In this document: piece after piece, positions 1-7,765 of the stretch
How the letters are laid out: every line of letters begins with the position of its first letter
How positions within the stretch are numbered: the stretch's first letter is position 1
Assembly: GCA_030679145.1 (NCBI GenBank)
Contig: JAUXTU010000036.1
Location: 1 to 64,000, forward strand
DNA length: 64,000 nucleotides
DNA from: Bacteroidota bacterium
Lineage (GTDB): Bacteria; Bacteroidota; Ignavibacteria; UBA10030; UBA8401
Reading direction: 5' to 3'
Translations under genes and position numbers: made by a program
The notes under the pieces: model-generated
What the model was told of the DNA's origin: nothing
What the model saw: only the letters and a program-made list of their open reading frames with translations
Database searches by the model: none

Positions 1-83
1 TTCTACACCTTGTTGGAGTTTTCTACCAATAACGCTATTTCAAAGAACAACTTACAGTGATTTTAGCAACACTTTTTGACTAT

Positions 84-210
84 TATGCCCATTCTGAGGA
101 GCGGAGCGACGAAGAATCTCGTTTTTTACTCGAAATGAAGAACAAGATTCTTCCACTTCGCTCCGCTCAGTGTCAGAATGACAATAGGCAACTAATTTTT
201 CAGATGTCTG
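84..210. repeat. Dispersed palindromic repeat overlapping the DUF2238 stop codon
   Basis: An imperfect inverted repeat pairs CATTCTGAGGAGCGGAGCG with a reverse-complementary arm ending at about 180. It belongs to the 'GTCATTCYGAG...AGATTCTTCG' family seen repeatedly in this window. Its right flank (AATTTTTCAGATGTCT) is shared with the copy at 60820-60922 and covers the last codons and stop of the neighbouring gene. Positions 1-83 hold no gene I can support. Confidence 0.8.
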
Positions 211-821
211 TAATAGTTTTTCTGCAGTAATTGCCTGTCGTGAAACCGCGATAAAAGAATGATTGCAGTTATTGCGCCGATCGTTGCATAGAGCATATCG
301 GATTGCGTATCCCATACATATCCCTGTGTGCCGAGAAATGCTTCTGCTGAATCGCCGGTGCTGACAGCAACGAACCATTCAATGAATTCGTACACCGCAC
401 TCAATGCTAGGCAGACAGCCACAATCAAAAAATTCATCCAGCGGCGGGAAGGAATGACATTCTTCCTGATAAATATTTCGCGGACAACGATCGCCGGAAT
501 AAATCCCTGCGCAAAATGTCCCACCTTGTCGTAATTATTTCGTGATTGATGAAATGTATCGCGAATCCAATCAAAGAGAGGAACTTCTGCGTATGTGTAA
601 TGTCCGCCGACAAAGAGAATGCAGCTGTGAACAAGGATCAATGTGTACGCAAGATTAGTCAGCGGAAATCGTTTATACGTTGCGGCGAGAACAACGATTG
701 CAATGAGCGATGGAAAAACTTCAAGGATCCATGTAAAATATTCTTTTGGCTGGATCGCAGACCACACCAATGCAGCCGTGTAGAGAATCAATAAGAGAAT
801 ACGATATCGATTAGTTTTCAT
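192..821 (-). CDS. DUF2238 (YjdF-like) integral membrane protein
   Basis: The 209-residue product is a multi-pass inner-membrane protein. Hydrophobic segments are visible near residues 7-24, 33-47, 57-72, 105-115, 130-150 and 175-192. The central signature NNYDKVGHFAQGF and the later EFIEW motif are typical of the DUF2238/YjdF family, whose biochemical role is unknown. Length matches the family. The final residues (RHLKN and stop) lie inside a dispersed palindromic repeat, so the native C-terminus has probably been replaced. The gene stands alone: the next gene on this strand lies beyond a second small repeat. Confidence 0.85.
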   Translation of the reverse strand: MKTNRYRILLLILYTAALVWSAIQPKEYFTWILEVFPSLIAIVVLAATYKRFPLTNLAYTLILVHSCILFVGGHYTYAEVPLFDWIRDTFHQSRNNYDKVGHFAQGFIPAIVVREIFIRKNVIPSRRWMNFLIVAVCLALSAVYEFIEWFVAVSTGDSAEAFLGTQGYVWDTQSDMLYATIGAITAIILLSRFHDRQLLQKNYYRHLKN

Positions 822-854
822 AAAAATTATTAAGATTAATATTAAATCTTTTTA

Positions 855-913
855 TTGTCATTCCGGCGAACGCCGGAATCCACAAGATGGATGCCAGCGT
901 ACGCTGGCATGAC
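855..913. repeat. Pair of short palindromes (dispersed repeat)
   Basis: Two small hairpins lie side by side, ATTCCGGCG/CGCCGGAAT and ATGCCAGCG/CGCTGGCAT. They sit between GTCATTCC and CATGACAG ends typical of the window's repeat family. They lie in the 100-bp gap between DUF2238 and the TolC-like gene and could act as a transcript 3' end. Confidence 0.7.
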
Positions 914-923
914 AGTTCTTTTA

Positions 924-2384
924 CTATTCTTTTACCAACAACGGACGCTGTAATGCAAAATCATAGAGCGTTAAACGGCGCAAACGATAATATGTTGTCC
1001 AATAATCCCACAATGTTTGTATCCGTGTACGGTATGCGTTATCTTTTTCCGATTGTGCGAGAAAGAGATTTGTAACGTCGATCTTGCCGATCACGAATCG
1101 TTCGCGGGTAACATCGAATCGCCGCTGAGCGACCGTATCCGCTTTTGCGGAAAGCATCACCTGCTGCTGCAGCTGTTTGAATCGCTGCACCTGATATTTC
1201 ACATCCTGCTCCAACGTGAACCGCTGAGATTCAACATTTGTCTCAACGCGCGAACGTTCCGCCAGCGCTGCTTCAACCGCATGACTTCCGGTTCCCCAGC
1301 CGACAAGCGGGACTTGAAATTGAACGGAGAATTGCTGTTGATCCAATAAATTTGCGTACGCAGCGTCGAACGTATTTGCCTTCTGATTCAATCCGATGTT
1401 TGCGGAGATCGACATCGAAAAAGAATTATTCGATTCCGCCTGCCGCACGCTTCGATCTGCATTTAATTTTTGGACTTCGTAATTCACCATATCGCTCCGA
1501 TTCTGCCGTGCGAAATCCAACGCAACGCCGGGGTCGATATTCAATGAATAGATCGATTCATCCGGCACAACACGTATCGGTTCGGTGTTATTGAGTCCGA
1601 TAGAAAACCTGAAATTTTGCAGTGCACGGTCATATTCAATGATCGCATTCTCATACTGCGTCCGAGCATTCAACGCGGCGAGTTCACTTTGCAGCAGATC
1701 ATTCTCCGCGATCTTCCCGACATTGAACCTTCCTTTTGAAACCAGAAACAATGTATCATTGATCGAAAGATTCAATTGTGCGTTGTTCACATTCATTATT
1801 GCAAGATAGTATGCAAAAAATTTGTTGGTGATGTCGATCGCTGCTTCTTCCATCGCTTCAACAAATTCCCGATGTGATGATTGGTAATTAAGGTCTTCCA
1901 ATTCATAGTTCCATGCTATTGTATTAATGGAGAAGAGGGGCTGACGCAATGAAAGCGAAAGAGGAGTGGAACGATAGAACGACGCTTTCGTTTCAAGATT
2001 GTCGAGACGGTTCAAACCCGAATAGATCGAGATCTCGGTTCCCGTCCATGGAACTTGCTGTGACAGCGCAAGCGATAATGATGACTGTGCCTGACGTTGT
2101 AAGAGAAATGAACTGCTTCCATCCGGCTGTGTGATGCTGTTGATCGTTCTGATGAATTGCGGAGCGTCTCCCGTTAATGATAATTGCGGCAAGTAACGTG
2201 CAGTGTATGATTGATAGCGGTGCTTATCGCCGCTGTACGCATTACGTGCCATCGCTGCAAGCGGTCCGTTCTGCTGACCCATACGGATACAATCATTCAA
2301 TGTCAGTGAGATCGTGTCTGTCGGTTCCTGTGAAAATAGAAGAACTGAAGAAAAGAAAAAAGAAAAAACGAAAAATGATTTCAT
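924..2384 (-). CDS. TolC-family outer membrane efflux channel
   Basis: The 486-residue product has a hydrophobic N-terminal signal peptide (start chosen at MKSFFVFSFFF; upstream in-frame codons read through a repeat and lack signal character). Two long helical, Gln/Asn-rich repeats follow, as in outer-membrane efflux proteins. TolC trimers form the outer-membrane duct for tripartite pumps. It follows the adaptor and permease on the same strand, separated by a palindromic repeat at 2427-2534, so the three probably make one pump. The substrate cannot be read from sequence. Confidence 0.88.
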   Translation of the reverse strand: MKSFFVFSFFFSSVLLFSQEPTDTISLTLNDCIRMGQQNGPLAAMARNAYSGDKHRYQSYTARYLPQLSLTGDAPQFIRTINSITQPDGSSSFLLQRQAQSSLSLALSQQVPWTGTEISIYSGLNRLDNLETKASFYRSTPLSLSLRQPLFSINTIAWNYELEDLNYQSSHREFVEAMEEAAIDITNKFFAYYLAIMNVNNAQLNLSINDTLFLVSKGRFNVGKIAENDLLQSELAALNARTQYENAIIEYDRALQNFRFSIGLNNTEPIRVVPDESIYSLNIDPGVALDFARQNRSDMVNYEVQKLNADRSVRQAESNNSFSMSISANIGLNQKANTFDAAYANLLDQQQFSVQFQVPLVGWGTGSHAVEAALAERSRVETNVESQRFTLEQDVKYQVQRFKQLQQQVMLSAKADTVAQRRFDVTRERFVIGKIDVTNLFLAQSEKDNAYRTRIQTLWDYWTTYYRLRRLTLYDFALQRPLLVKE

Positions 2385-2426
2385 AATTAGATTAAATATT
2401 GGGAGTACTGAAAAATCTTCCATCAT

Positions 2427-2534
2427 TGTCATTCCGAGGATCCCGACTTGTCGGGAGACGAGGAATCTCATCTTTATTTCAACTTAAAAGCGAGATTTCT
2501 CACTCGTCCCTGCGGGACTTCGTTCGAAATGACA
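2427..2534. repeat. Dispersed palindromic repeat between permease and TolC genes
   Basis: An inverted repeat opens with TGTCATTCCGAGGATCCCGA and closes with TTCGTTCGAAATGACA. Inner arms GAATCTC and GAGATTTC pair. The element sits inside the apparent efflux operon and may reduce TolC expression or stabilise the upstream mRNA. Confidence 0.8.
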
Positions 2535-2540
2535 ATAGCA

Positions 2541-3941
2541 TTATTCATACCGCAACGATTGGATCACATCCTGTTGCGCAGCGCGCTTTGCAGGAAAGAA
2601 TCCGAACGCAATTCCGATGGTGATGGAAATTGCGAAAGAGACAAGCACCGACATTAGCGTGATGATCGTAATAATTCCAGCCGTTTTTTCAATAACAATG
2701 CTGATAATGAATCCTAAGATAATTCCGGTAAATCCGCCTGTTACACTGATGGTTGTCGCTTCTGCAAGAAATTGAATGATAATATCTTTCCGTGTAGCAC
2801 CGACCGCGCGTCGGATACCGATCTCTTTTGTCCGCTCCATGACCGATGCAAGCATGATGTTCATAATGCCGATGCCGCCGACGATGAGAGAGATAGATGC
2901 GATCGCGCCGAGCACAATATTGAAAATTTCTTTCGTCCGCTGTTCCTGTTTCAACAATTCTTCCGGAACAGTGACCGAAAAATCAACAATGCCGTTGTGT
3001 CTTCGCTGCAGCATCCGGCTGATCACTTCCGCAATGGTACGGATCTGTTCGGTATTCTGAACACTGACAACCATTCGGTCGATCTGATGATAATTGATCG
3101 CTTTTTTTTGCTGGTCATCGTCACCATTGTTGGAATTATTTCCGCGCGACGCATTCTGCACATCGCGTTTGGTAACCAGTGAGCGGTTCTTATACCGCAG
3201 AAGCACCGTCGTGACAGGGGAATAAATATCAAAATTATAATCGCGCAGACCAAGATGCTGAATATTCTGTTTTGAAATGTTTCGTTCTTTCATTACGCCG
3301 ATCACAGTCAGCCACAACTTTCCGCATTTGATCTGTTTGCCGATCGGATCTTCACGCGTGAAGAATTTTGTTTTGATCGAATGTCCGATCACCGCCACGG
3401 GAAGTGAACGCTCGAAATGCATGGAAGAGAAGAACGAACCTTTCTCCAATTGATAATCGGAACTTATAAAGAAGTTGGAATCAACGCCGACCAATTTTGT
3501 GGAACGCTTCAATCCTTCACGGATCGCGTTCGTTTCGAGAACCACTTCGGGGCTTGCATAGCTGATAAAAGGGACAGTCTGTTCGATGGCAGCACAATCT
3601 TGTAATGTAAGACCGGGCGAGAACTTCTTTTTCTCGTTCAGCTTTTGATTATTCTCTTCTTCTACTTTTCCTTCATCCTGTTCAATAATGGGAGTGATGA
3701 TGATGTTGTTTGCGCCGAGCAGTTTCATCTGATCGAGAATTTCCTGCTGTGCGCCGCGTCCGATGGCAAGCATAGAGATGACCGATGCAACGCCAAAGAC
3801 GATGCCGAGTGATGTGAGCATGGATCGGAGTTTGTTTCGTTTGATCGCTTCGATCGCGGTAAAAAGATTGCTGATGAATCCGACCGACGGTTTCAAACGG
3901 AGCAACAATGCGATGAGTACTTCTTTATTTCCGGCGATCAC
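2541..3941 (-). CDS. MacB-like ABC transporter permease (no ATPase domain)
   Basis: The 466-residue product has a MacB periplasmic core domain between an N-terminal membrane segment (about residues 46-62, SLGIVFGVASVISMLAIG) and a C-terminal FtsX-type domain of three membrane segments (about 340-460). The 'GIRRAVGATRKDI' signature of FtsX permeases is clear. Unlike E. coli MacB there is no fused N-terminal nucleotide-binding domain, so a separate ATPase is needed. None is encoded within this operon. The start overlaps the adaptor's stop by 4 nt, which implies translational coupling. A hydrophilic Asn/Asp-rich insert near residue 265 is unusual. Confidence 0.9.
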   Translation of the reverse strand: MIAGNKEVLIALLLRLKPSVGFISNLFTAIEAIKRNKLRSMLTSLGIVFGVASVISMLAIGRGAQQEILDQMKLLGANNIIITPIIEQDEGKVEEENNQKLNEKKKFSPGLTLQDCAAIEQTVPFISYASPEVVLETNAIREGLKRSTKLVGVDSNFFISSDYQLEKGSFFSSMHFERSLPVAVIGHSIKTKFFTREDPIGKQIKCGKLWLTVIGVMKERNISKQNIQHLGLRDYNFDIYSPVTTVLLRYKNRSLVTKRDVQNASRGNNSNNGDDDQQKKAINYHQIDRMVVSVQNTEQIRTIAEVISRMLQRRHNGIVDFSVTVPEELLKQEQRTKEIFNIVLGAIASISLIVGGIGIMNIMLASVMERTKEIGIRRAVGATRKDIIIQFLAEATTISVTGGFTGIILGFIISIVIEKTAGIITIITLMSVLVSFAISITIGIAFGFFPAKRAAQQDVIQSLRYE

Positions 3942-5227
3942 AGCGTTGCTTTCAGCGGCTGAAGTTTCAGCGTGGATGCCGATTGCGGCGGCGAAAGGAA
4001 TATCTCATCCTTGGAATTCAATCCTTCCTGCACCACAGCCGCATTATCATTCTGCAGTCCCAGCTTCACTTCCTGTTTCACAACGCCGCTTCGTTTCAAA
4101 TAGACGAACGTTGTTGTTCCTTCGGCATGTACCGCTTCAAGAGGAATAGAAAGAACGTTTGCCGCTTTTGCAATGAGGATCTCATTTGCCGTTGTCATTG
4201 CGGGACGGAGCGTGGTGTCGCGGTCGTTGATGAGTATGCGTACTTCAAATACTTTCGAATCGGAATTCGGGCGCTGCTCGCCGATGTTGGCAACGTTCGT
4301 CACGGTGCCGGAAAGTTTCTTGTTCGGGTCTGCATCAAGTTTCAGCGTAACACTTTGTCCTTTGGCGATCTTTTGAATATCAACTTCGTTCACGTACGTG
4401 ATCGATTCCATCACTGTCAGATCGGGAAGTGTTGCAACGGTCGATTCCCACGGACTGAGTGTTGAACCGACAATTTTTTTCTTTCCGTTCCATTCGCGCG
4501 CGTAGACAACCATTCCGTCCGCAGGGGCAAGGATCGTAAATTTCTGCACCGTTGTCATCATCACCGTCATCTTTTGCCGTTCCTTCATCAGATCGGCTTC
4601 TACTGCCTGGATCTTCGCAATGGATTGCTGCGTCTTGGTGACATAATTCTTCTTTGCCTGTTTCAGCGTGCGTTCGGTCCGTTCATAATCGATCTGCGCC
4701 TGGCGTTTCACTGCGGGAGCTTCGAATGATGATTGATCGAGGATGATCTTTTTTTCTTCGAGCGTGTAGAACATATTCACCATTTCATCACGCGCCTGTG
4801 TCAATGCCAGCGTACTGTCCAATTTTGCCTGTGTGTACTGTGCATCCAGTTTTTGAAAAGAGAGTTCTGCTTCTTTCAATTTGTTCGCAATCTCCGATTT
4901 GTCCAGATCGGCAACGAATTCTCCTTTTTTCACCACCGTTCCTTCGGTGATCAAATTTGCGATCTTCATCTGCCAAATTCCCGCGGCGCGCGCCTCTTCC
5001 GGTCCTTTGATCTCGATGGAATTCTTTGCTTCCAGTTCTCCGGTGGTGGTGATCGTTACGGAAAATTCACCGTAGGTCGGCGTAACATATAGATCGGTTG
5101 ATGATGCGCTTTGTTGCGTAAGCAGGAAGAGCGGAACAATGATAACGACTGCAAGAATTGAACCGTACAGAATTCGTTTTTTAATTGAAAGTGAAGTGAA
5201 CCGTGAAATAATATTCGGTAATTTCAT
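3938..5227 (-). CDS. MacA/HlyD-type periplasmic adaptor (membrane fusion protein)
   Basis: The 429-residue product begins with a short cytoplasmic tail and one membrane anchor (about residues 19-41). It is followed by a lipoyl-like beta segment, a long coiled-coil hairpin (about 105-215), a second lipoyl half ('ILAPADGMVVYA') and beta-barrel/membrane-proximal domains. Adaptors of this kind bridge an inner-membrane ABC permease to TolC. It is the first gene of the adaptor-permease-TolC run and overlaps the permease start by 4 nt. Upstream is a 780-bp repeat-filled region. Confidence 0.9.
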   Translation of the reverse strand: MKLPNIISRFTSLSIKKRILYGSILAVVIIVPLFLLTQQSASSTDLYVTPTYGEFSVTITTTGELEAKNSIEIKGPEEARAAGIWQMKIANLITEGTVVKKGEFVADLDKSEIANKLKEAELSFQKLDAQYTQAKLDSTLALTQARDEMVNMFYTLEEKKIILDQSSFEAPAVKRQAQIDYERTERTLKQAKKNYVTKTQQSIAKIQAVEADLMKERQKMTVMMTTVQKFTILAPADGMVVYAREWNGKKKIVGSTLSPWESTVATLPDLTVMESITYVNEVDIQKIAKGQSVTLKLDADPNKKLSGTVTNVANIGEQRPNSDSKVFEVRILINDRDTTLRPAMTTANEILIAKAANVLSIPLEAVHAEGTTTFVYLKRSGVVKQEVKLGLQNDNAAVVQEGLNSKDEIFLSPPQSASTLKLQPLKATL

Positions 5228-5349
5228 AACATTCCCAGAAGTTGTTGCGGACAGACAGTATTAAACGGTAGAAAGGAGTATGTGGTGCCTTTCGCAGTGT
5301 GAAAGAGTTGATGGGAAAAAGGTAACGAAGAGTGCCGAAGAAATCAAGA

Positions 5350-5535
5350 GAAGATTGTGAAGGAGGATGGACGATGTCTGATGTTGACGATGTCTGACGT
5401 CGCTTCTCAACGTCTGACATCTAGCGCCGGCCTGCTTTGCTCAACCCGCGCAAAACGTCAGACATTGAACTTGTCCGCCTTGCTCCAACTTTTGGCGGAA
5501 AACATGTCAGACGTTGTCCATCTGACATCAGCGAT
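5350..5535. repeat. TGTCTGACGT-rich repeat cluster, copy 1
   Basis: Direct and inverted copies of GATGTCTGA-YGT and ACGTCAGACA-like words fill this stretch, together with TCTGACATCTAGCG and GTCCGCC...GGCGGAA. The same set recurs at 7556-7675. The gap 5228-6008 holds only this and the following repeats; I see no gene in it. Confidence 0.75.
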
Positions 5536-5905
5536 GGCTGATTGTCATTCCCGTCCCGAAGGGATCCCTTCGGGAAATGCTCTTATCGGGAATCCAGTGA
5601 AACGCATTTTTCAGTCTTACTTTTCTTTCCGAGTTCCAAAGGAATGTCTTCGACAAAAGAAAAGTAACAAAAGAAATCTCGGCGAAATTTACCGCTCACG
5701 ATGAACCCCGAGTCGCACGAGCCGGTATCACGTCTTCGACATGATAAAGCGCGTCGTTCATCGTTACCCAATTCGCTCAGTCCTCCACAATTTCGCGCCC
5801 AACGCGATATGGAAAAAATAAGATTGTCATTGCGGGGAGTGATGACGCGAAGCGTCAGAACGACCTGCCTGCCGGCAGGCAGGCGTGGCAATCTGGTTGC
5901 GGCGG
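5535..5905. repeat. Composite of dispersed palindromes
   Basis: Two GTCATTCCC/GTCATTGCG-type palindromes are visible, at about 5535-5605 (CCCGAAGGGATCCCTTCGGG core) and 5825-5905 (CCTGCCTGCCGGCAGGCAGG core). Between them is an AAAAGTAACAAAAGAAA tract of the sort that is often dispersed in Bacteroidota genomes. Reading frames across it are low-complexity and I do not call them genes. Confidence 0.7.
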
Positions 5906-5927
5906 TGGACGAAACGAAACAAAAAAA

Positions 5928-6000
5928 GGGGTGTGCAAAACAAACGATTCCAAACTCCTGCCTGACTGCGTTGTTTAGGCGGGGAGTTTGGAAACGAGGG
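5928..6000. repeat. Hairpin repeat B, copy 1, abutting a gene 3' end
   Basis: The element starts GGGGTGTGCAAAACAAACG and contains a long hairpin in which TTCCAAACTCC pairs with GGGAGTTTGGAA around a GCCT/AGGC inner stem. A near-identical copy lies at 7686-7757. Both end about 9 bp from the stop codon of a minus-strand gene, so they probably form that gene's transcript end. Confidence 0.8.
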
Positions 6001-6008
6001 AGAAAATT

Positions 6009-6542
6009 TTAACGCGTTGCGATCTGAAACGATTGACCCGGCTGCAACCGTTGATACATTTTCGAAACGGGCTTATACGTTTGCTTTGAAACTGTCTTTC
6101 CTGTTTCAAGATGATACTTTAATCCGATCAGCATATCGGTCAGTTTTGCTTTCATCATTCCTTTCACCATAATCCCCATAAACGCTGGTGATGTATTGAA
6201 ATGTGCAACAGCAACCAACGTTGTTTTTTTAGAATTGATTTCTCTCAATTCAAGATCAACAATGAATGTCTTAATCATCGGCATATTTCCGCCGACAATC
6301 TCAACGGTGAATGTTTCTAATTCTTGCGCTTGTGTAATTCGTTCAACAACTTTTGTACTCGAATTAAGATCACATTGTCGTTCACATCCCACTTCGCCTC
6401 TGCCGCCTTTAATGAAGTGTGAGCCGTCTAACCCCGGATGAAACAAATGCACATCACCAAACCGGATGAAAAGTGCGTCCCATATTTTTTCTTTTGAAGC
6501 GTTGATTGTTACATCGGTCTGAAGTGTTCTCAGCTTTTTCAC
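6009..6542 (-). CDS. SRPBCC-superfamily protein
   Basis: The 177-residue product shows the START/polyketide-cyclase-like pattern: an N-terminal strand ending in 'VTINASKEKIWDAL', a Gly-rich turn, alternating strands, and a long C-terminal helix ('MMKAKLTDMLIGLKYHLETG'). Such proteins bind hydrophobic ligands, but no specific role can be assigned. The start is a GTG with a good AGGAG 9 nt upstream. It lies downstream of an AraC regulator on the same strand, which may control it. Confidence 0.75.
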   Translation of the reverse strand: MKKLRTLQTDVTINASKEKIWDALFIRFGDVHLFHPGLDGSHFIKGGRGEVGCERQCDLNSSTKVVERITQAQELETFTVEIVGGNMPMIKTFIVDLELREINSKKTTLVAVAHFNTSPAFMGIMVKGMMKAKLTDMLIGLKYHLETGKTVSKQTYKPVSKMYQRLQPGQSFQIATR

Positions 6543-6617
6543 GTTGTACTCCTTTTTTAAGTGATTAAAAAATGACGATACAAAGATACAGCAGAGAAGA
6601 AGAATATCTTTTTCCGT

Positions 6618-7481
6618 TTAGCTCAAAGATTTGTTCTTTTGGTTCAGCCTGAATTGGGAAGGGGAAACGCCGTATTTGGCTTGAAATGATTTTGAAAAAT
6701 TGGCAAGGTCGTTGAAACCGCAGTCAAATGCGATATCGCCGATGCGCTGATTGGTTGCACTGAGCAACTCGACGGCATGTTCCATCTTTTTATTTTTGAA
6801 ATACCGCGCGGGACTGTCGTTATAGATTCTTGTAAACTCCCGTTTGAATGATGAAACGCTCATATTCGTCAGTAATGCCAGTTTCTCGGTTGAATATTCC
6901 GTGTGCAGATGCGCTTCAATAGTTTCCCTGAACGAATATTCATTGCGTGAAAAGAGACTTGAAATTAACTGTCCTATTGAACGGGCATTTTCAGTTCTCG
7001 TCAGCAGAATAATCAGTTCTTTCAGTTTAAGGATGACCAAATTGTCATTTACCAGCGAGGGATTATCAAAATAGATCTTCAAGCTATCGATGTATATTTT
7101 GATCAGTTCGTCATTTACATATCTGTTCACCGCAATCGGTTCTTGTTCGTCGGGAAGCGCTGCTATGACGCTCGTCAGTTCACGGTCAAATATTTTTTTG
7201 AGCACATCGGGATAGAGATGAACAATAATCGCTTCGCATGTCTCTGACGAGAATGATTTGAGAAATTCTGTAAAGTAACTTCCACACCGCATCAGCACTG
7301 CTTCTTTGGGATGGATTCGAACATGGTGGGAGGACGAATTGATATCGTATTCCCCATCTTCCATATACAGAAAGCATGCATCATCCGGCATTTGATTGTT
7401 TACCCGAAAAGGGGGTTTTAAAAGAATCTTTTCGAATATCTTTTTGCCGTACAGATCGAATTGTTTGTGTTGAAGAATCAT
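6618..7481 (-). CDS. AraC-family transcriptional regulator
   Basis: The 287-residue product has an N-terminal ligand/cupin-like region (about 1-110) and a C-terminal double helix-turn-helix of the AraC type (about 185-283). The typical end motifs 'IGDIAFDCGFNDLANFSKSFQAKYGVSPSQFR' are present across residues 240-275. It resembles the short N-domain AraC regulators common in Bacteroidota. It lies 75 bp upstream of the SRPBCC gene in the same direction, and the pair is bracketed by two copies of the same two repeat families. Confidence 0.9.
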   Translation of the reverse strand: MILQHKQFDLYGKKIFEKILLKPPFRVNNQMPDDACFLYMEDGEYDINSSSHHVRIHPKEAVLMRCGSYFTEFLKSFSSETCEAIIVHLYPDVLKKIFDRELTSVIAALPDEQEPIAVNRYVNDELIKIYIDSLKIYFDNPSLVNDNLVILKLKELIILLTRTENARSIGQLISSLFSRNEYSFRETIEAHLHTEYSTEKLALLTNMSVSSFKREFTRIYNDSPARYFKNKKMEHAVELLSATNQRIGDIAFDCGFNDLANFSKSFQAKYGVSPSQFRLNQKNKSLS

Positions 7482-7555
7482 AATTTGTGATTTGTTGTGT
7501 TATAGTAAGTAAGAAAATCTACAATGTGGAACAATAGTATTTATATAAAATGTTC

Positions 7556-7675
7556 CCGACTGACTGACGATGTTTGACGTTGACGATGTCTGATGTCGTT
7601 TTTCACTTGTCCGCCATGCTTTTTGGCGGAACATCTGACATCTAGCGTTGGCCCGAAACGTTCACATCACTTTAT
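7556..7675. repeat. TGTCTGACGT-rich repeat cluster, copy 2
   Basis: It contains GACGATGTTTGACGTTGACG, TCTGACATCTAGCGTTGGCC and GTCCGCCATGCTTTTTGGCG, each matching a part of the cluster at 5350-5535. It is shorter than copy 1 and partly rearranged. Confidence 0.75.
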
Positions 7676-7685
7676 GATTGGCGGA

Positions 7686-7757
7686 GGGGTGTGTGTAAAA
7701 CAAACGTTCCCAAACACCTGCCCGACTGCGTTGTTCAGGCGGGGAGTTTGGGAATGA
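7686..7757. repeat. Hairpin repeat B, copy 2, abutting a gene 3' end
   Basis: Second copy of the element at 5928-6000, with the same GGGGTGTG...AAAACAAACG start and TTCCCAAAC/GTTTGGGAA stem. It ends 9 bp from the stop codon of the OLD-like gene. Confidence 0.8.
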
Positions 7758-7765
7758 TAAGAACT

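Noticed and set aside
52..378. 108-codon minus-strand frame at the left edge
   Set aside because: It overlaps the well-supported DUF2238 gene in another frame and its C-terminal part is translated palindromic repeat.
5583..5891. 102-codon minus-strand frame in the repeat region
   Set aside because: Its residues come from dispersed repeats (Arg/Cys-rich, no family resemblance), and no ribosome-binding site is evident.
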